Notes under the pieces: model-generated
Seen by the model: the letters and a program-made list of their open reading frames with translations, nothing else
Databases searched by the model: none
Told to the model about the DNA's origin: nothing
In this document: positions 1-11,864 of the stretch, piece after piece
How positions within the stretch are numbered: position 1 is the first letter of the stretch
Layout: every line of letters begins with the position of its first letter
Position numbers and translations under genes: made by a program
NCBI RefSeq assembly: GCF_050947335.1
Contig: NC_134993.1
Location: 7,998,001 to 8,062,000 of the forward strand
Reading direction: 5' to 3'
From: Megachile rotundata
Lineage: Eukaryota > Arthropoda > Insecta > Hymenoptera > Megachilidae
Length of the DNA stretch: 64,000 bases

Positions 1-400
1 TAGAAAGCGATACAAAATAAAAATAATTAAAACATGATCCGTTAAAAATCGACGACAGCTAAAACACCGGTACACGAAAGTGGCTGCAAACCGAAACAGG
101 GGAATTGTAATTATTCGACTGCGCAAAGATGTAATCGTTGGCAATTTATCGTTCATGCGAAACGAAATTTAATCGAGAAATTTTCATCGCGAAAGAACCA
201 CCGCTAATTCAATGAAAATAATTTCGCGTTTATTCAAACCATTACTCGCAGCAAATAATGGTTACGGGAAGAAACGCTCGGAAATAATCAACGAGAATAA
301 TTAAAACGATTGCAAGGTGCCGAACGTTTAATTTATTCGATTCGCGTATTCATTCGCATCAGAATTTGCATATTTTTAGTTATTTCTGATGCGGTGTTTT
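1..400. other. GC-richer unique island, no gene seen
   Basis: Base composition is less AT-skewed than the following kilobases, with many CG dinucleotides and no tandem structure. No open frame of useful length is present. Composition and complexity resemble unique, possibly regulatory, intergenic DNA. Function is not shown by the sequence. Confidence 0.3.
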
Positions 401-889
401 CAAGCAATTTTCTGAAATGTCGCTGATTGCAAAATGGTTATGTACATATGTAATTAATAAATACATGAGGATAAATTTTGTTATTTAATATCGTTCTCGG
501 TTTAAGCGTGTGTCTACTTATTAATATTCGAGCACTGGTATTCTACCAACACTTTGTGTATTTGTACATAATTAAATTCACGTATTTTTTGTTTTTTTAT
601 TGTTATGAAGTATGTATTTTCAACTGTAGGGAAAATTTTATTTAATTAAATTTATGGAAGACTTTATTTGGTGAAAATTGACAGTAATGTGAAAGTATTA
701 ATAAACGATGCTGTTACAGGAAAAACGCGCTATGTAGCATCATGGCGCCATGCATAGAATAGTACGAGTCTAAGGCTCATAGATGTCGCTGTTTATATAA
801 AGGCGCGAATTTCAAATGCACTTCTTGACAAAATTGATCAATTTCAGCGTACGATATGTTATCGTACGTATGTTCGATACGTACATATG
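401..889. other. AT-rich spacer, one TATA-like patch
   Basis: Mostly AT-rich non-coding sequence. A short GC-richer patch at about 735-815 contains GGCGCC and is followed by a TATA-like TTTATATAAAGG. This could be the edge of an old repeat or a cryptic promoter. No coding sequence is visible downstream. Confidence 0.2.
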
Positions 890-1250
890 AATTTTTAAAG
901 AAAAACTATACTTCTACAAAATTTTTGCAGAAAAAACCTGCTTTTATAAAACTTTTTTAGAAAAAATTGATTGTTACTAAATTTCCATAGAATGAATTTC
1001 TGAATCTTATTTCTAATTAATTTTTTTTACAAAATTACTAGTTTTACAGAATTTTCATAGAAGTGAGTATATTATTTTTGTAGAACTTCCATAGAAAAAT
1101 TGTGTTTCTATAGAATTTTTATAGGAAAATTCTTGGTGAATTTTTATAGAAAAAATTCAGTGTTCAGATCATTTTTGTAAAAAATTCCCAGTTTTACAGA
1201 ATTTGTACAAAAAAATCTTATCGTTACTGAATTTTTGTAGAAATAGTCCT
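890..1250. repeat. Degenerate tandem repeat (TTTTTGTAGAAAAAA type)
   Basis: Recurring phrases of the form 'acagaatttttatagaaaaaat' occur roughly every 45-60 bases, so this is an old, diverged tandem array. It has no coding content. Confidence 0.6.
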
Positions 1251-1257
1251 ATGTTAT

Positions 1258-2352
1258 GTTCCGAACAGGAATCTTTTTCAAAATTTCCTTTGTAGTTTTG
1301 ACCGACCGGATGTGTATCGATAATGCGTATTGCATTCTGGGAATACCCTGATCAAACGCAGTAACGGTCTTTCAATGTTTATTAGATAGACTATCTTTTG
1401 GCGACTAAACTATGATTGTTAATATAACACATTCCTTCCTTGAAATCAACGTGGACCCACGGCTAAAATCTTAGATCATTTCATTTCTCCGAACCGCCGA
1501 ATATAAACGGAAGTCACACTCGTGTGGTCCGATAACGCCAAGCGTTCTAGAATGTTCCTCAAGGGCCCACGACGCAATATAAAATTGTAATAGAAATTGT
1601 CTTTGCAACACTACAAAATTATATAAATTACTCATAGTATTTCTTTATACCGTTATTATTAATACGCACACGTCAATCAGTTCCACAATAGTTACAGTAC
1701 CGAGCGCGATTTAACTTTAATAATTGTAAAACGAAATAGATAATGTTCATTCTAAATTTTTATAATGTATACAGATTAACATTTTATATTGTATTGGTTA
1801 TGCATGTAAAATTATTCAGTAGCTAATTAACAATCCATAGCTCAAGGGTAAAGGAAAGAACTATATAGAAAGAGAGAAAGATAAGAGCTGGACAAGGGAG
1901 GAACACATGCACCCACCATCACCGCCTAATTAACGAATCACGGTCTCTTACGCATTAGCCTCGCAGCCTAATTCGTTAGGCGCATATCACTGCAACATAA
2001 ACAATTTCGGACTAGGCCCACTCTGGTCTTCTCCGAGAGGTGCAAGTTGCGACACTCTTCGGTGTATAATCGCGAGGTGCGTGTCGAGGGTCCGTGAAGT
2101 GGTTTAGAGACGAGTTTGTTCTTGAATTTGTTAAAGTGCAAAATTCAGACAAAGACTCTATCTTCACGTAAAGCTTTCGCGTTAAATAATCACGTTAATT
2201 ATCACATTAAATTTTCAATTCAATATATTATTTTATTTTTCCATTTAATTATATTCAATTCTATTCTTTTTAATTTTTAAATTATAATTTTATTTTATAG
2301 TTTAATTGAATTTCACAATTGGTTAGTTCAAAATTATCATTGGTGGAGCGCT
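1258..2352 (+). mobile_element. Possible LTR retrotransposon remnant (5' LTR and primer-site-like end)
   Basis: A block of mixed composition starts TGTTCCGAACAGG and ends ...AAAATTATCA, immediately followed by TTGGTGGAGCGC, which resembles the primer-binding region after a 5' LTR. Inside are a GC-rich promoter-like segment (about 1900-2110) and an AT-rich tail. No gag or pol coding follows and no second LTR was found, so this could also be an unrelated repeat. The boundaries are guesses. Confidence 0.25.
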
Positions 2353-2910
2353 TTCATGTGTGTGTGTGTTCTTCCCAGGAACCAGGCGTAGTTGGCATTT
2401 CACGTTTTGCACGAGGTTGATTAATTCTAAATTCATACAAATACAGACATCTTGGTGAGTTGTTTCCTTTATTCTTCCAGCTATTTTATGAATTTTTCGG
2501 CAAGTGGATCAGTAGTTAATTATTTAACTTTGGGATTTCCCTCACTGGATTATAAAATTATTTTGTATTTGAGTAATTGTTTCTCCTTCAAATCTACGAA
2601 TTGCGCGTCTCGGATATTTACAATATTTCTGTTCAGTTCATTGTGATTTACATTATATTACATACACTACCATTCTAATCTCTTTATATTTTATAAAATA
2701 TAATCTTTTGTATCTTTTAATTATTTTGAATTACATTTCTTTTATTGCCTCCGTCATATCCTATAATCATTGCGATCTTGTGAAAGGGCCCGTATGGGAC
2801 TAGCGTATCTCCGGATCCACAAAACATTAAGTCCTGTTAACAATTAATATTGTTAGGGCAAACAAATCTTCGAGGCTTTATACGCGCGCTTCCCGCACGT
2901 AACACCTACT
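2353..2910. other. Spacer with (TG)n and a GC-richer block ending CGTAACA
   Basis: A short TG run lies at about 2356-2370. Bases 2750-2910 are GC-richer and end in CGCACGTAACA, which in either orientation looks like an LTR terminus (TGTTACGTG on the minus strand). No partner LTR was found. The open frame at 2452-2646 is AT-rich noise. Confidence 0.2.
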
Positions 2911-3399
2911 TCTAATTTTACCTCACCACTTAAAAAATTTCAATTAGATATCTATACATAAATATTAACATTTATAAATGAAAGTCTTAAAATATTAATT
3001 CAATATTTATATTCGTGCAATACTTGAAATGTACCTATTTCCAATAATTTTTCAAGATATTTTGTACAGCTCGTGATAAGCGTAGGAGACCAAGAAAATG
3101 ACGAAAATAATAAAGCTTTAATATTTACGTACGGATTATTTTTATCCGCTCATATGTACATTTGAAATTGGAATTTATTCGGTTCAAAATGTTTCGTGCA
3201 ATGTTTTCGTTTCATTCAGTATCTGCGATTCGATATTTTTAACATCGGAACTTGAAATATTATCATTTTGCGTTATTATTTCCACTCTGGCGTTTATTTC
3301 ATTTCCTTATGAAAATAATATTTTTATTAAGCTGCTTTCTCTAATTTTTTAGTATACGCAATATTGTTATTAGATTAGTTTATTTCATTTTCACATTTT
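2911..3399. other. AT-rich spacer, nothing recognised
   Basis: Non-coding, AT-rich, no tandem structure or terminal repeats seen. Confidence 0.3.
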
Positions 3400-3905
3400 C
3401 TTATATAAATAATGCTATTATTAGACTTCTTTATTTCATTTTTTATTTGTTAACCAAATTGTTATTGTCAGACTCCTATATTTAATTTTCTTGTATTAAT
3501 AATATTAATAAATCTTGTAATAATAAACAATATTATTATAAGACTGCTACATTTTTTTATATAAACAATATTATTGTTAAATTGATTTATTCAATTTTCC
3601 AATATAAATAATATTGCTATTACGCCGTTTTATTTGATTTTATTTTTTGTATAAACAGTATTATTGTAAAATTTTTTAATTCAATTTCTTATATAAATAA
3701 CATTATTAGACTTGTTTATTTCTTTTTTTTTATAAACCAAATTATTATTGTCAGACTCCTATATTTCATTTTCTTTTATTAATAACATTAATAAATCTTA
3801 TAATAATAAACAATATTATTATTAGACTGCTGCATTTCTGTTTTTTATATAAACAATATTATTGTTAAATTGATTTATTTAATTTTTCAATATAAATAAT
3901 ATTAC
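3400..3905. repeat. Two-copy higher-order AT repeat, period about 283 bp
   Basis: The phrase TCAGACTCCTATATTT occurs at 3468 and again at 3751, and the surrounding sequence (TAATAATAAACAATATTATT, ACTGCT.CATTT, TTGTTAAATTGATTTATT) follows in the same order each time. Smaller 50-60 base sub-units of the form 'tataaataatattattg' make up each copy. Confidence 0.75.
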
Positions 3906-4480
3906 TGTTAAACCTGTTACATATATTACTATTACAATTACATTACACTTTGATTAAAAAGAATGTTTAACTTTATTATTCGATTACAAAGGTGCTAGAC
4001 TTTAGTGTTAGATTAAAACCATCTCGAGTTCGAAAACATTTAATGTACTAAAATTCCTTTAATAAATGCTCTTTACATGTTAATTTATATGTTGTACTGA
4101 TCAGTTGAAATAGTTCGCGAAATTATTGTACCGAGATGATACCATAATCGACAACGTCTGAATGCATACTGACTAATACTACTTAATACTTCGAGTGCTT
4201 CGATGCTCTGAAAGCATCGGAAATCCTTCCGTGTTAATCAGTTTATTTGAACATTTCCATTTATAAATATTTCAAATTCTAACTCCAAAAATATTTGATT
4301 AAATTGAAAAAATCACTTAATGCTGAATTAACGTTTAATTGGAGCTAAACACTACGTCCACACATTCAGCGCGACCAGTATGCAGGTCACAGATCACTGA
4401 CGTTATCGAAGTAATTTATAGTCAGTTGTTCCATTCGTAATTAGAAGTCGACGAGTTCATTAAAGACAAATCATAGAGCA
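3906..4480. other. AT-rich spacer, nothing recognised
   Basis: No ORF or repeat pair was identified in this stretch. It contains one internal short repeat around GCTTCGATGCTCTGAAAGC that can form a small hairpin. Confidence 0.25.
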
Positions 4481-4486
4481 CCAGGT

Positions 4487-5012
4487 CTAAGAATATAATA
4501 GCGCAAAAAAATAGACCTCAAGTTTCTATCGATACAATATATTTTTTAGTTTCTCCAGACACTTTATACAAGTTCAAATCAAGTCCCTTACTTACGAAGA
4601 CTCCCTATTCCAATAAGTTAGTAGCGATGACACCCAGGAAGTATATCGAATATATTAAATTATAAATTAATAACATGATGTAACAGAAAAAATTGAAAAA
4701 CATAACCTAGCTTTTTTCTCAGATTCTCAAATTACTTATTTACTCTTCAAATCACATAGTGTTTATAAGTTTCTTTAAAAAATATGTATACTTATTTTTT
4801 ATTAGCAAACTGCATTTTTTACCGATCCCATAATAGAATATCATTGCAAGATGATTAGACCTCGATGCAAGTTTCCATCTATACAATGATATATTGCTTT
4901 TAGTTTCTGCAGACACTTTGTGCAGGTTCAAATCAATAGCTCTCCTACTGACGAAGGTTTCGTATTGCTAACCAATAAGTTAGCAGCAATGACACCCAAG
5001 GAGTCACATTCC
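4487..5012. repeat. Diverged direct duplication, copies about 360 bp apart
   Basis: Bases 4514-4645 and 4858-5005 align: AGACCTC.A..AAGTTTC, then CAGACACTTT.T.CA.GTTCAAATCAA, then CCAATAAGTTAG.AGC.ATGACACCCA. Divergence is substantial, so this is an old local duplication. No coding potential is conserved between the copies. Confidence 0.7.
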
Positions 5013-5675
5013 ATCGAGTATTTTTAGTTTATTATTCACACCTGGTCGCCAGAGCCTTTAATCTTAGTAGTGGAGTCCTCTATTTACAGTTTCTATTCGT
5101 GTCGAAGTATTTTTATTAATAGCTACGGTCAATTTTTAGGGAATAGTCACTCGATTTTTCATTTCCACCTGAATTTGTGTAAAGACAGATCCAGAAAAAT
5201 ATAATTCGGAGCGCAACAGTTTTTGCGATGTTTTCACATGAGAAATTTTTAGGAACGTTTAAATTTGCAATTATTTAGTTATGATTTCATATACAGAAAA
5301 AATTGTAATTAACGGTTTTCTTAATTGTTTGACCACTGAGATTGCATTACGCGTCGAAGAATGCAAAAACTTTATGGATTTTAAATCCGCCATCTTGCTT
5401 TCTGCTAGGTTAGGTGCCACCGATTTCAAAATGAAAGACGTGTGACACTTTTGGGGGAATACCTATAGCCACCACATACATCATCCAGTATTTTTGGTTT
5501 ATTATTATTCACATCTGGTTGCCAGAAACTTTGATCTTAGTAGTAGTCCTTTATTTGCAGATTCCTATTCATGTCGAGGTGTTGCTTGTTTTTATTACTA
5601 CCTACGGCCATTTTTTGAGGAAGAAACCCACCGCAGCCACTCGGTTTTTCATTTCCACCTGAATTTGCGTATCCA
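5013..5675. repeat. Diverged direct duplication, copies about 465 bp apart
   Basis: Bases 5013-5180 and 5478-5672 share, in order, GAGTATTTTT.GTTTATTATT, CTGGT.GCCAGA, CTTAGTAGT, GTCGA.GT, CTACGG.CA and TTTTTCATTTCCACCTGAATT. Together with the duplication just upstream, this suggests a larger unit (about 4.5-5.2 kb) was partly re-duplicated. Short frames at 5494-5679 fall inside it and are not believed. Confidence 0.75.
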
Positions 5676-6179
5676 ATAGAAATCAGGAACCGTTCCCCAC
5701 AGCCTTGTTCGTAAAAATTGCACACCCACAGCCTTCATCTTGTGAATAAGCAATCGGGAAAACAGACACGAAATAGGCACGAGGCTGTTCACTTTGGAAT
5801 ATCGGATGGATAGAAGTTGTTCTCTTAGGAACAACAGTGGATACGTAGATACGCAGTCGTTCAGTTTGGATCATAGTCAAAAATAGACATCGGTTTTATG
5901 CAATTATTCTACAGTCCATTTAGTCCTTAGATCAAATTAGGATCATATACAGAAATTTCACTTTCATGGCTATAATTATGTCGTATATGGAAAATTGTCT
6001 AAGTCAGCAAAGTTATTTCTAAATACGTTGATAACGAAATTTGAATGCCGCAGAATGTGCCGCATATTATCTGAGTTGAATTACAGATATTTGGGAAAAT
6101 AATGAAGATATAAAGCATACCAATGTATACGAAACATGTCCGATACAAGCTGCGACCAAAGCAAAGAGTGTAAATATGA
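5676..6179. other. Spacer, nothing recognised
   Basis: Mixed-composition sequence with overlapping short frames on the minus strand that lack any recognisable motif. No repeat partner was found. Confidence 0.25.
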
Positions 6180-6560
6180 GATATTAACATGTGTTAATGT
6201 TGTATGTACAGTAGTATTGTATCATGATAGCTTATAAATTATATAATTACAATTTAAACACGCCTTTTAATTTTACGGAAAACGTGAAAAATGTTGAAAA
6301 TTTGTAGTGGTGATTGGGTGCTCAGGGGCTGTAAATAGGTAGTGAAAAGAGGTTATGTTGACGTTATGTTAGTTATCTTAAAACAAAATGGTTCCAAATG
6401 ATTTGAAATGGCTGCACCCAAACATTGATATTGACTCGTATTTTTACTATTATTTTTGTGTTTGATATTAACATGTGTTAATGTTATGTACAGTAATCAT
6501 GGTAGCTAATTATATAAGTACAATTTAAACAGGCTTTTTAATTTTATGGAAATCGTGTAC
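6180..6560. repeat. Direct duplication, copies about 285 bp apart
   Basis: GATATTAACATGTGTTAATGTT..GTACAGTA begins near 6180 and again near 6465. Each copy is followed by TATATAA.TACAATTTAAACA.GC and TTTTAATTTTA.GGAAA.CGTG. The first phrase is itself a near palindrome (TTAACATGTGTTAA). Confidence 0.75.
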
Positions 6561-6599
6561 ATTATAATTATAAATATTAGAAGTTCAAAGTTTAATCAT

Positions 6600-7160
6600 C
6601 GCTAAATATTAGTGCGAGGAAATAAATAGGTTCGCGTTACATGAACTTTCTGTTACTTTCTGATTCTTTCTCCCCTTTTCGTTTGCATCATTCAAACGCG
6701 AAGCATGCACATATCCGTTTCTTTCGTCCGAGGAAACATCGAGTCTCTTCCCTTCTCCGTTTCCTATCTGCCTTCTTTTTTGCCACTCCTTCCTCGTACG
6801 TGATCCACATATATTTTCCCAGTTCGGTTTCCGACGTCGATGCTCTCTTGTTTCGGCCATCGATAATTTCCCGGCGTCTTCCCGCGGGAAAAATGCATTC
6901 GGCTTCCCGAGGATTCTTTTACGTACGTGAGAGATCGAAGGTATGATGTTGAAATTGTTCAGACTTTCGAAAGACTTTCCAACGGCTGCTTATCGTGACG
7001 CGAGAGATGGAATGTGAAATTATGACAATGCGGTCTACCTGCGGGCGATAAGTATTTGTCGAAAGAGTTACGGAGGAATATTTGTCGATGCTTATATTGA
7101 TTAATCGGTAAATGTGTCGTAAAGAGTTTTAAAATTAAAATTAAGGTTCTCAAATTTTTA
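6600..7160. other. GC-richer island, probably non-coding
   Basis: Composition shifts clearly, with pyrimidine-rich CG-containing sequence at about 6650-6950. Open frames exist on both strands (101 codons plus, 83 codons minus), but neither shows a domain, and overlapping frames on both strands are expected where AT-rich stops become rare. A conserved regulatory element or an untranslated exon is possible. Confidence 0.3.
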
Positions 7161-7896
7161 TATCTTTATATTTTTAAATATTCAAATTTTCAAATATATA
7201 AATTTTTAATTTTAATTTGTTTGCCAAATATTATATTACATATAGTATTAATATTGTTAATTTATAGTATATTATTGCCTTTAAAATATATTATTTTCTT
7301 GTTACTATCACCAACTGTGAAAAGCACATTTCTTTTTCGAAATTAAAAAAAAATATATCAAGAGTTAAATATTTGTTCAGAATTGCATTTCTATTAAACT
7401 CAAAACTACAATAAAATTTATATTTGCTACTTAAACATTTTTTGCACGAATCACGCTGCTACAATAAAACGTTATTACTAAATATTTCCAGATACCATCC
7501 TTTTAGAAAGAATAAGACAACTTCCCTGCCTGCAAAATTAAAAAATTGGTATTCTCTCGGTTTCAATATAACAAGAATAATACTACCACGTCCAGCATCA
7601 TCTCACATTTCGAATCTGCAATTTAAAACAATTTAATTAAACCGTCTTCGCTTTCAGATCATTGAATTTCAAGCAGCTCCAGATTTCCTTTCCACGGAAC
7701 CGAAACCTACAATCCTTTAGTTATCCTTAATAAAAATAAACGAATAATCATATATTGCTTTAGTATAACGCGTTAACTCCTCAGTAATTTTCTAATCGAA
7801 AGCTACTCATTTCTATTCCATAATTGATAATCAATAAATATTTAATTCAAGTACATTTTATGTATGATAAATTTAATATTCTTTTAAAAATTCTGC
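7161..7896. other. AT-rich spacer, nothing recognised
   Basis: Very AT-rich to about 7420, then mixed. The 70-codon frame at 7424-7636 uses a non-ATG start and shows no motif. Confidence 0.25.
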
Positions 7897-8551
7897 CGTA
7901 GGGTGGCACTTCTGAAAAGGAGGTATATCGATATCGAACCTAACCTCTTGGCTTATGACACCGAGTCAGACTCCTGACGCATGTTACAGTTCGAATGTGA
8001 CAAACTTAAATCGTTTATGCATAAAGATAGTGTTTTAAGCTTGATACCAATTGTAATTTGTATAATTGAGGATCACTAAATCCAAAATATAGCTAACATT
8101 TCAACGTTCTTTATTTAACTTAATGCGGCAGTAATAATTGGGTAGCTCTGGCTGACGCAGCTGCCAAAAACTTGTAGGTTAAGGGGTTAAATTGGTAGAA
8201 TTTAGACTGATATGATGTGAAGATTTTAGTATAAACGGTACGTGCAAAGAAAGAAAATGGAGGTGTCATCAGAGACATACTATAGTTAGATGTATCATTA
8301 AATATTCTAATGAAACATGTTTTCTAGCAAATAAGTATATTTAGTGTAAATTTGAAATTTGAAGACTCGAAATAACATATAAATGTAATACTTTAGAATA
8401 TCAGAATTGATTAACTAAAAAAAAATTGTAATTTTTTAGAGTACTATCTTAATATCTGTGTAATAGATACATAAAGTAAAGTAAATGAAATATATGAAAC
8501 ATATACAATATAAATGAAACATATTCACTTCAAGAAATTTCATACCTTATT
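7897..8551 (+). repeat. Dispersed repeat family R1, copy 1 (about 0.65 kb)
   Basis: This segment aligns collinearly and at high identity with 59262-59880, from GGCACTTCTGAAAAGGAGGTA to TTCA/GACTT.AAGAAATTTCATA. A third, shorter copy lies at 60008-60145. There is no ORF, TIR or obvious poly-A tail, so the class is unknown; it may be a non-autonomous element or part of a larger one. The 3' part of copy 1 has a small internal duplication (GAAACATAT). Confidence 0.8.
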
Positions 8552-8989
8552 AACTTTGTAATTTTTGATGTGTTCGCCATTTTCGGACCAGCCTACATAT
8601 TGAAAGTACAATTTGTACATTTTGTAGTAACAGTGCAGAAATCGACTAAACCAGATATTTCTGAGTGGATTCCAAACTTTTATCAATAACGCGAAACTGA
8701 AAATTCGTTCTCTTCAGACAGACAATAAAAAAAAACAGCTTTGATGTAGATGTCGATGAATATTGGCAAATTCTGTGTGATGTGGTATTCTAGTCGTGGT
8801 GTACATTTAGCGAAATTCGCTAACCATTGCTCTAAAACTTTCGCTGCACGAATCGAACATATACTGTTACTTCAGAAATAAGTAAAAATAGTTTCGACTC
8901 ATGTTAATTTTATTTGTTGTACAACAAAATTTCAAATAAATTCTGAATTCCAATCGTCTACATTTTTTTAATTTTTCAAGTTTTAGAAC
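8552..8989. other. Spacer, nothing recognised
   Basis: Mixed AT-rich sequence without ORF or detected repeat partner. Confidence 0.25.
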
Positions 8990-9375
8990 GTGATGATTCT
9001 GAAACTTTTCTATTTTCAGATATTTAAATTGTCAATTTTTCAAATTCTCATATTCTCAAATTTTCAAATTCGCATATTCTCAAATTTTCAAATTTTCAAA
9101 TTTTCAAATTTTTTAAACTTCTAAATCCTCAAGTTGTTAAGTTTCCTAAATTTTCAAATTGTCAAATTCATAACATTTCTACATTTCTAAATTTTCTAAA
9201 TTTTCTAAATTTTCTAAATTTTCTAAATTTTCTAAATATTCTGAATTTTCTCAATTCTCTCGATTTTTTAAATTTTCTAAATTTCTATATTTCTAAATTT
9301 TTTAAATGTCTAAATTTTCAACATCTCAAACTTTCTAAATTTGTGAACCTCAAATTCCCAAGTTTTTTAAATTTC
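8990..9375. repeat. Low-complexity array of AAATTTTCTAAATTTTC type
   Basis: Short units of about 9 bases (TTTTCTAAA and TTTTCAAAT) repeat across almost 400 bases. The cleanest block is at about 9180-9240. Confidence 0.85.
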
Positions 9376-10435
9376 TAAATTCTCATACCCAAAATCTAAG
9401 GCGGAAGAATAAAATTATAAACGATAATACATCGTTGAATTCGTAACTAATAACTTTCATTCACATCAAAAATAAAAATTTCCAAACACATGGCGGATGT
9501 AGCAACTTAATTTTTGTAAAAGAATATTTTTCAAATATCTTTATCGTAGATTCGTAGGTTTAAAAAAAAAACAGTATATTTATGTTTAAAATGATTAATA
9601 CACTCCCTTTAAGATTCATAATTACAGCTCGGATAAAAGGATTGATTTTTCCCTCGAAGTAAAAATTAACACCAACGAATTACGATTGTAATCTTAAATA
9701 GTTCTAATAGACAATTTTACAAAGTTTCATAAAAGTGTGTACCCCAGGGTTTCCTTATGAATCTTCTATAAAATGATTACAGAAAATTTCACAGTTATTT
9801 CAGAAACTGTCACAATGACTTCTCATCTGTCTATAGAATACATTTTCACCTATAAGATTGTACTTAAAATAGCGAATGATAAATCTGACCCATTTTACTC
9901 TACAATCCAAATTCTATAATTACGTGAATAATATTAATTTAGGTTAACATATTAACCTCTTGCACTTTGGTGACACATTCGCCACGCGGTTCAACTATTT
10001 GAAATAAATGAGCCGTTTATTTTGAAAATTGCAGAACTTTGTCAATTTTTCGTTTTGAATTGTAGTTCATGTACCGCTTGATGTTAACTGCCAAAACATT
10101 GTACAATTAATATTAACATAATGGCAATTAATAGTAACAAATAATAATTTCGAAACAATTCATCAAAGTAGATTACAGTATCATTTGTCGATAAAATGTT
10201 TTCAAGTGTAAAGGGTTTTATTTTTTAAATGGTTAACATGTATTTTCCTAACAAGCCTAACAAGTAGTATTTCCGTGCAATCAGATTTGTTAATCACACC
10301 GCAAAACTATTTAATTTAAAATTGTAAACACGTTATCTATTTATGGAGCCATTTTCTTTCGCTCGACAATAAAGAACTTTCGCGTAATTAAACTTTTCTT
10401 ATTCCAAACTATCGTTCAGCGCTCGTAGAGCGAGA
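9376..10435. other. AT-rich spacer, nothing recognised
   Basis: About 1 kb of AT-rich sequence with no ORF, terminal repeats or tandem units that I could support. Confidence 0.25.
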
Positions 10436-10439
10436 TCAC

Positions 10440-10935
10440 TTTCACGTTTCCATAACTTTTAATTCTAAGACGTTAGGAACGGTTCTATCCTTGATTGCAA
10501 CAAGGATCGAAAAAGAAGTCTGCGCGAGAACAAGCCTTCTACGGGTAATTAAGAAATAACAGCCGTACGTAAGCCACCGGCGAATTTTTACCCGATTTCC
10601 CGATGTTTCCACGGCGAGAAGCAGAGAAAAGTGGATCGCGGTGAAAAATGTGCAGGCTTTCTTCGAGGCCGTACTCGATGCCCCGGTCACGAATTTTGCT
10701 TGTCGTCTTCTGAACCGCCTTAATTAAAGCAGACATCAGCCGACGCCGGTGTAATTATTTCGATAGCAAGCGGGCCATTTTAATCTCTGACGATTAAAAT
10801 TGTTAAATCGTGGAAATGCGATAATTGCAACGGCTGAAATGAGTTTAGCTTATAGCCCGTGTTTCGATAGGCGGTGTCAAATTTATTTATCGTGCTTCGA
10901 ATGACCTCGTTCTTGTTGAATTTTCAAGCGTTCGT
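10440..10935. other. GC-richer unique island, candidate regulatory DNA
   Basis: CG-containing, non-repetitive sequence with TTAATTAAAGC and several ATAATTGC-like homeodomain-type words. Overlapping minus-strand frames (82 and 65 codons) have no recognisable domain. I infer conserved non-coding DNA, with an unrecognised exon as the alternative. Confidence 0.3.
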
Positions 10936-11154
10936 GATAATTTAACGCTATTTCTATAACAGTATTGGAAGACTTTGTGTATACCTATTTTTATCAAAAT
11001 GTGTCTTTTGACACTTTTAGGATTTTGAATTATCAGTTAAATGTAGATAAATTAGGGAATATTATTTATACATTCATGTGCATAAATTAGGGGTTGTCAG
11101 GGTTATACTATTAATACGTATTATGCTGTCATTAGATTGTTATGGTAGAGCGTG
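10936..11154. other. AT-rich spacer
   Basis: No feature seen. Confidence 0.25.
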
Positions 11155-11740
11155 ATATTGTACATCACTCGTTTCATATTTGCGCGTTAGATATCTGTAC
11201 GGTAGATCACCACTCGATTTGTATTTAAGTGTTAGATATCTGTGCGTTGGATCACCGCTTGGTTTATATTTACGTGTCGGATATCTGTACGTTATATCAC
11301 TATTTGGTCCATATTTACGCGTTAAATATCCATACGTTAGATATCTGTTCATTAGTTCATCACTCGTTCTATATTTACGTATCAAATATGCGTTTGTTAG
11401 ATATTTATACATTAGATCACCACCCGTTCTATATTTACTCGATAGATTTCCACGTGTTGAATTCCCATGCGTTCGATCACCAATCGCTGTATATTTGCGC
11501 ATTAGATCTCTATACTTTAGATCATCACACGTCGCATATTTACGCGCTAGATATCTGCCCGGTAGATTATCACTTGTGCTATATTTGCGCATTAGACTTT
11601 CTTGCATTAGATTGTCATACATTAGATCAGCACTCGTTCTATATTTACGCGTCAGATATCTACACGTTACATATGTCAGACCATCACAAATTCTATATTT
11701 GAGCGTTAGACATGAATGTTTTAAATCATTGTTCATATAG
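11155..11740. repeat. 45-bp minisatellite, about 13 copies
   Basis: Units of 45 bases recur, consensus roughly ATCACCACTCGTTCTATATT followed by TACGCGTTAGATATCTGTAC and GTTAG. Because 45 is divisible by 3, every frame keeps its phase, so long open frames appear on both strands (198 codons minus, 186 and 157 codons plus). The minus-strand frame gives a 15-residue repeat around RYLTRKYRTSGDLTY. I judge this a by-product of the array: start context, splice structure and homology are all absent. Confidence 0.85.
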
Positions 11741-11827
11741 TTACTAGATACGATTCATCTGACACATCCTATATAATACATCATACACACCGATGTCGAT
11801 CCAAGAGTTGCATGATGTTATGTATAA
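11741..11827. other. Short spacer between minisatellite and MITE
   Basis: No feature seen. Confidence 0.3.
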
Positions 11828-11864
11828 TTAACACTAAACCTACCGGCATATAATGTGTACTTAA

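Noticed and set aside
6609..6946. 101-codon plus and 83-codon minus ORFs
   Set aside because: Same reason: CG-containing island, mutual overlap, no motif.
11140..11736. 198-codon minus-strand frame as a protein-coding gene
   Set aside because: It lies wholly in the 45-bp minisatellite, is open on both strands, and has no signal, splice or domain evidence.
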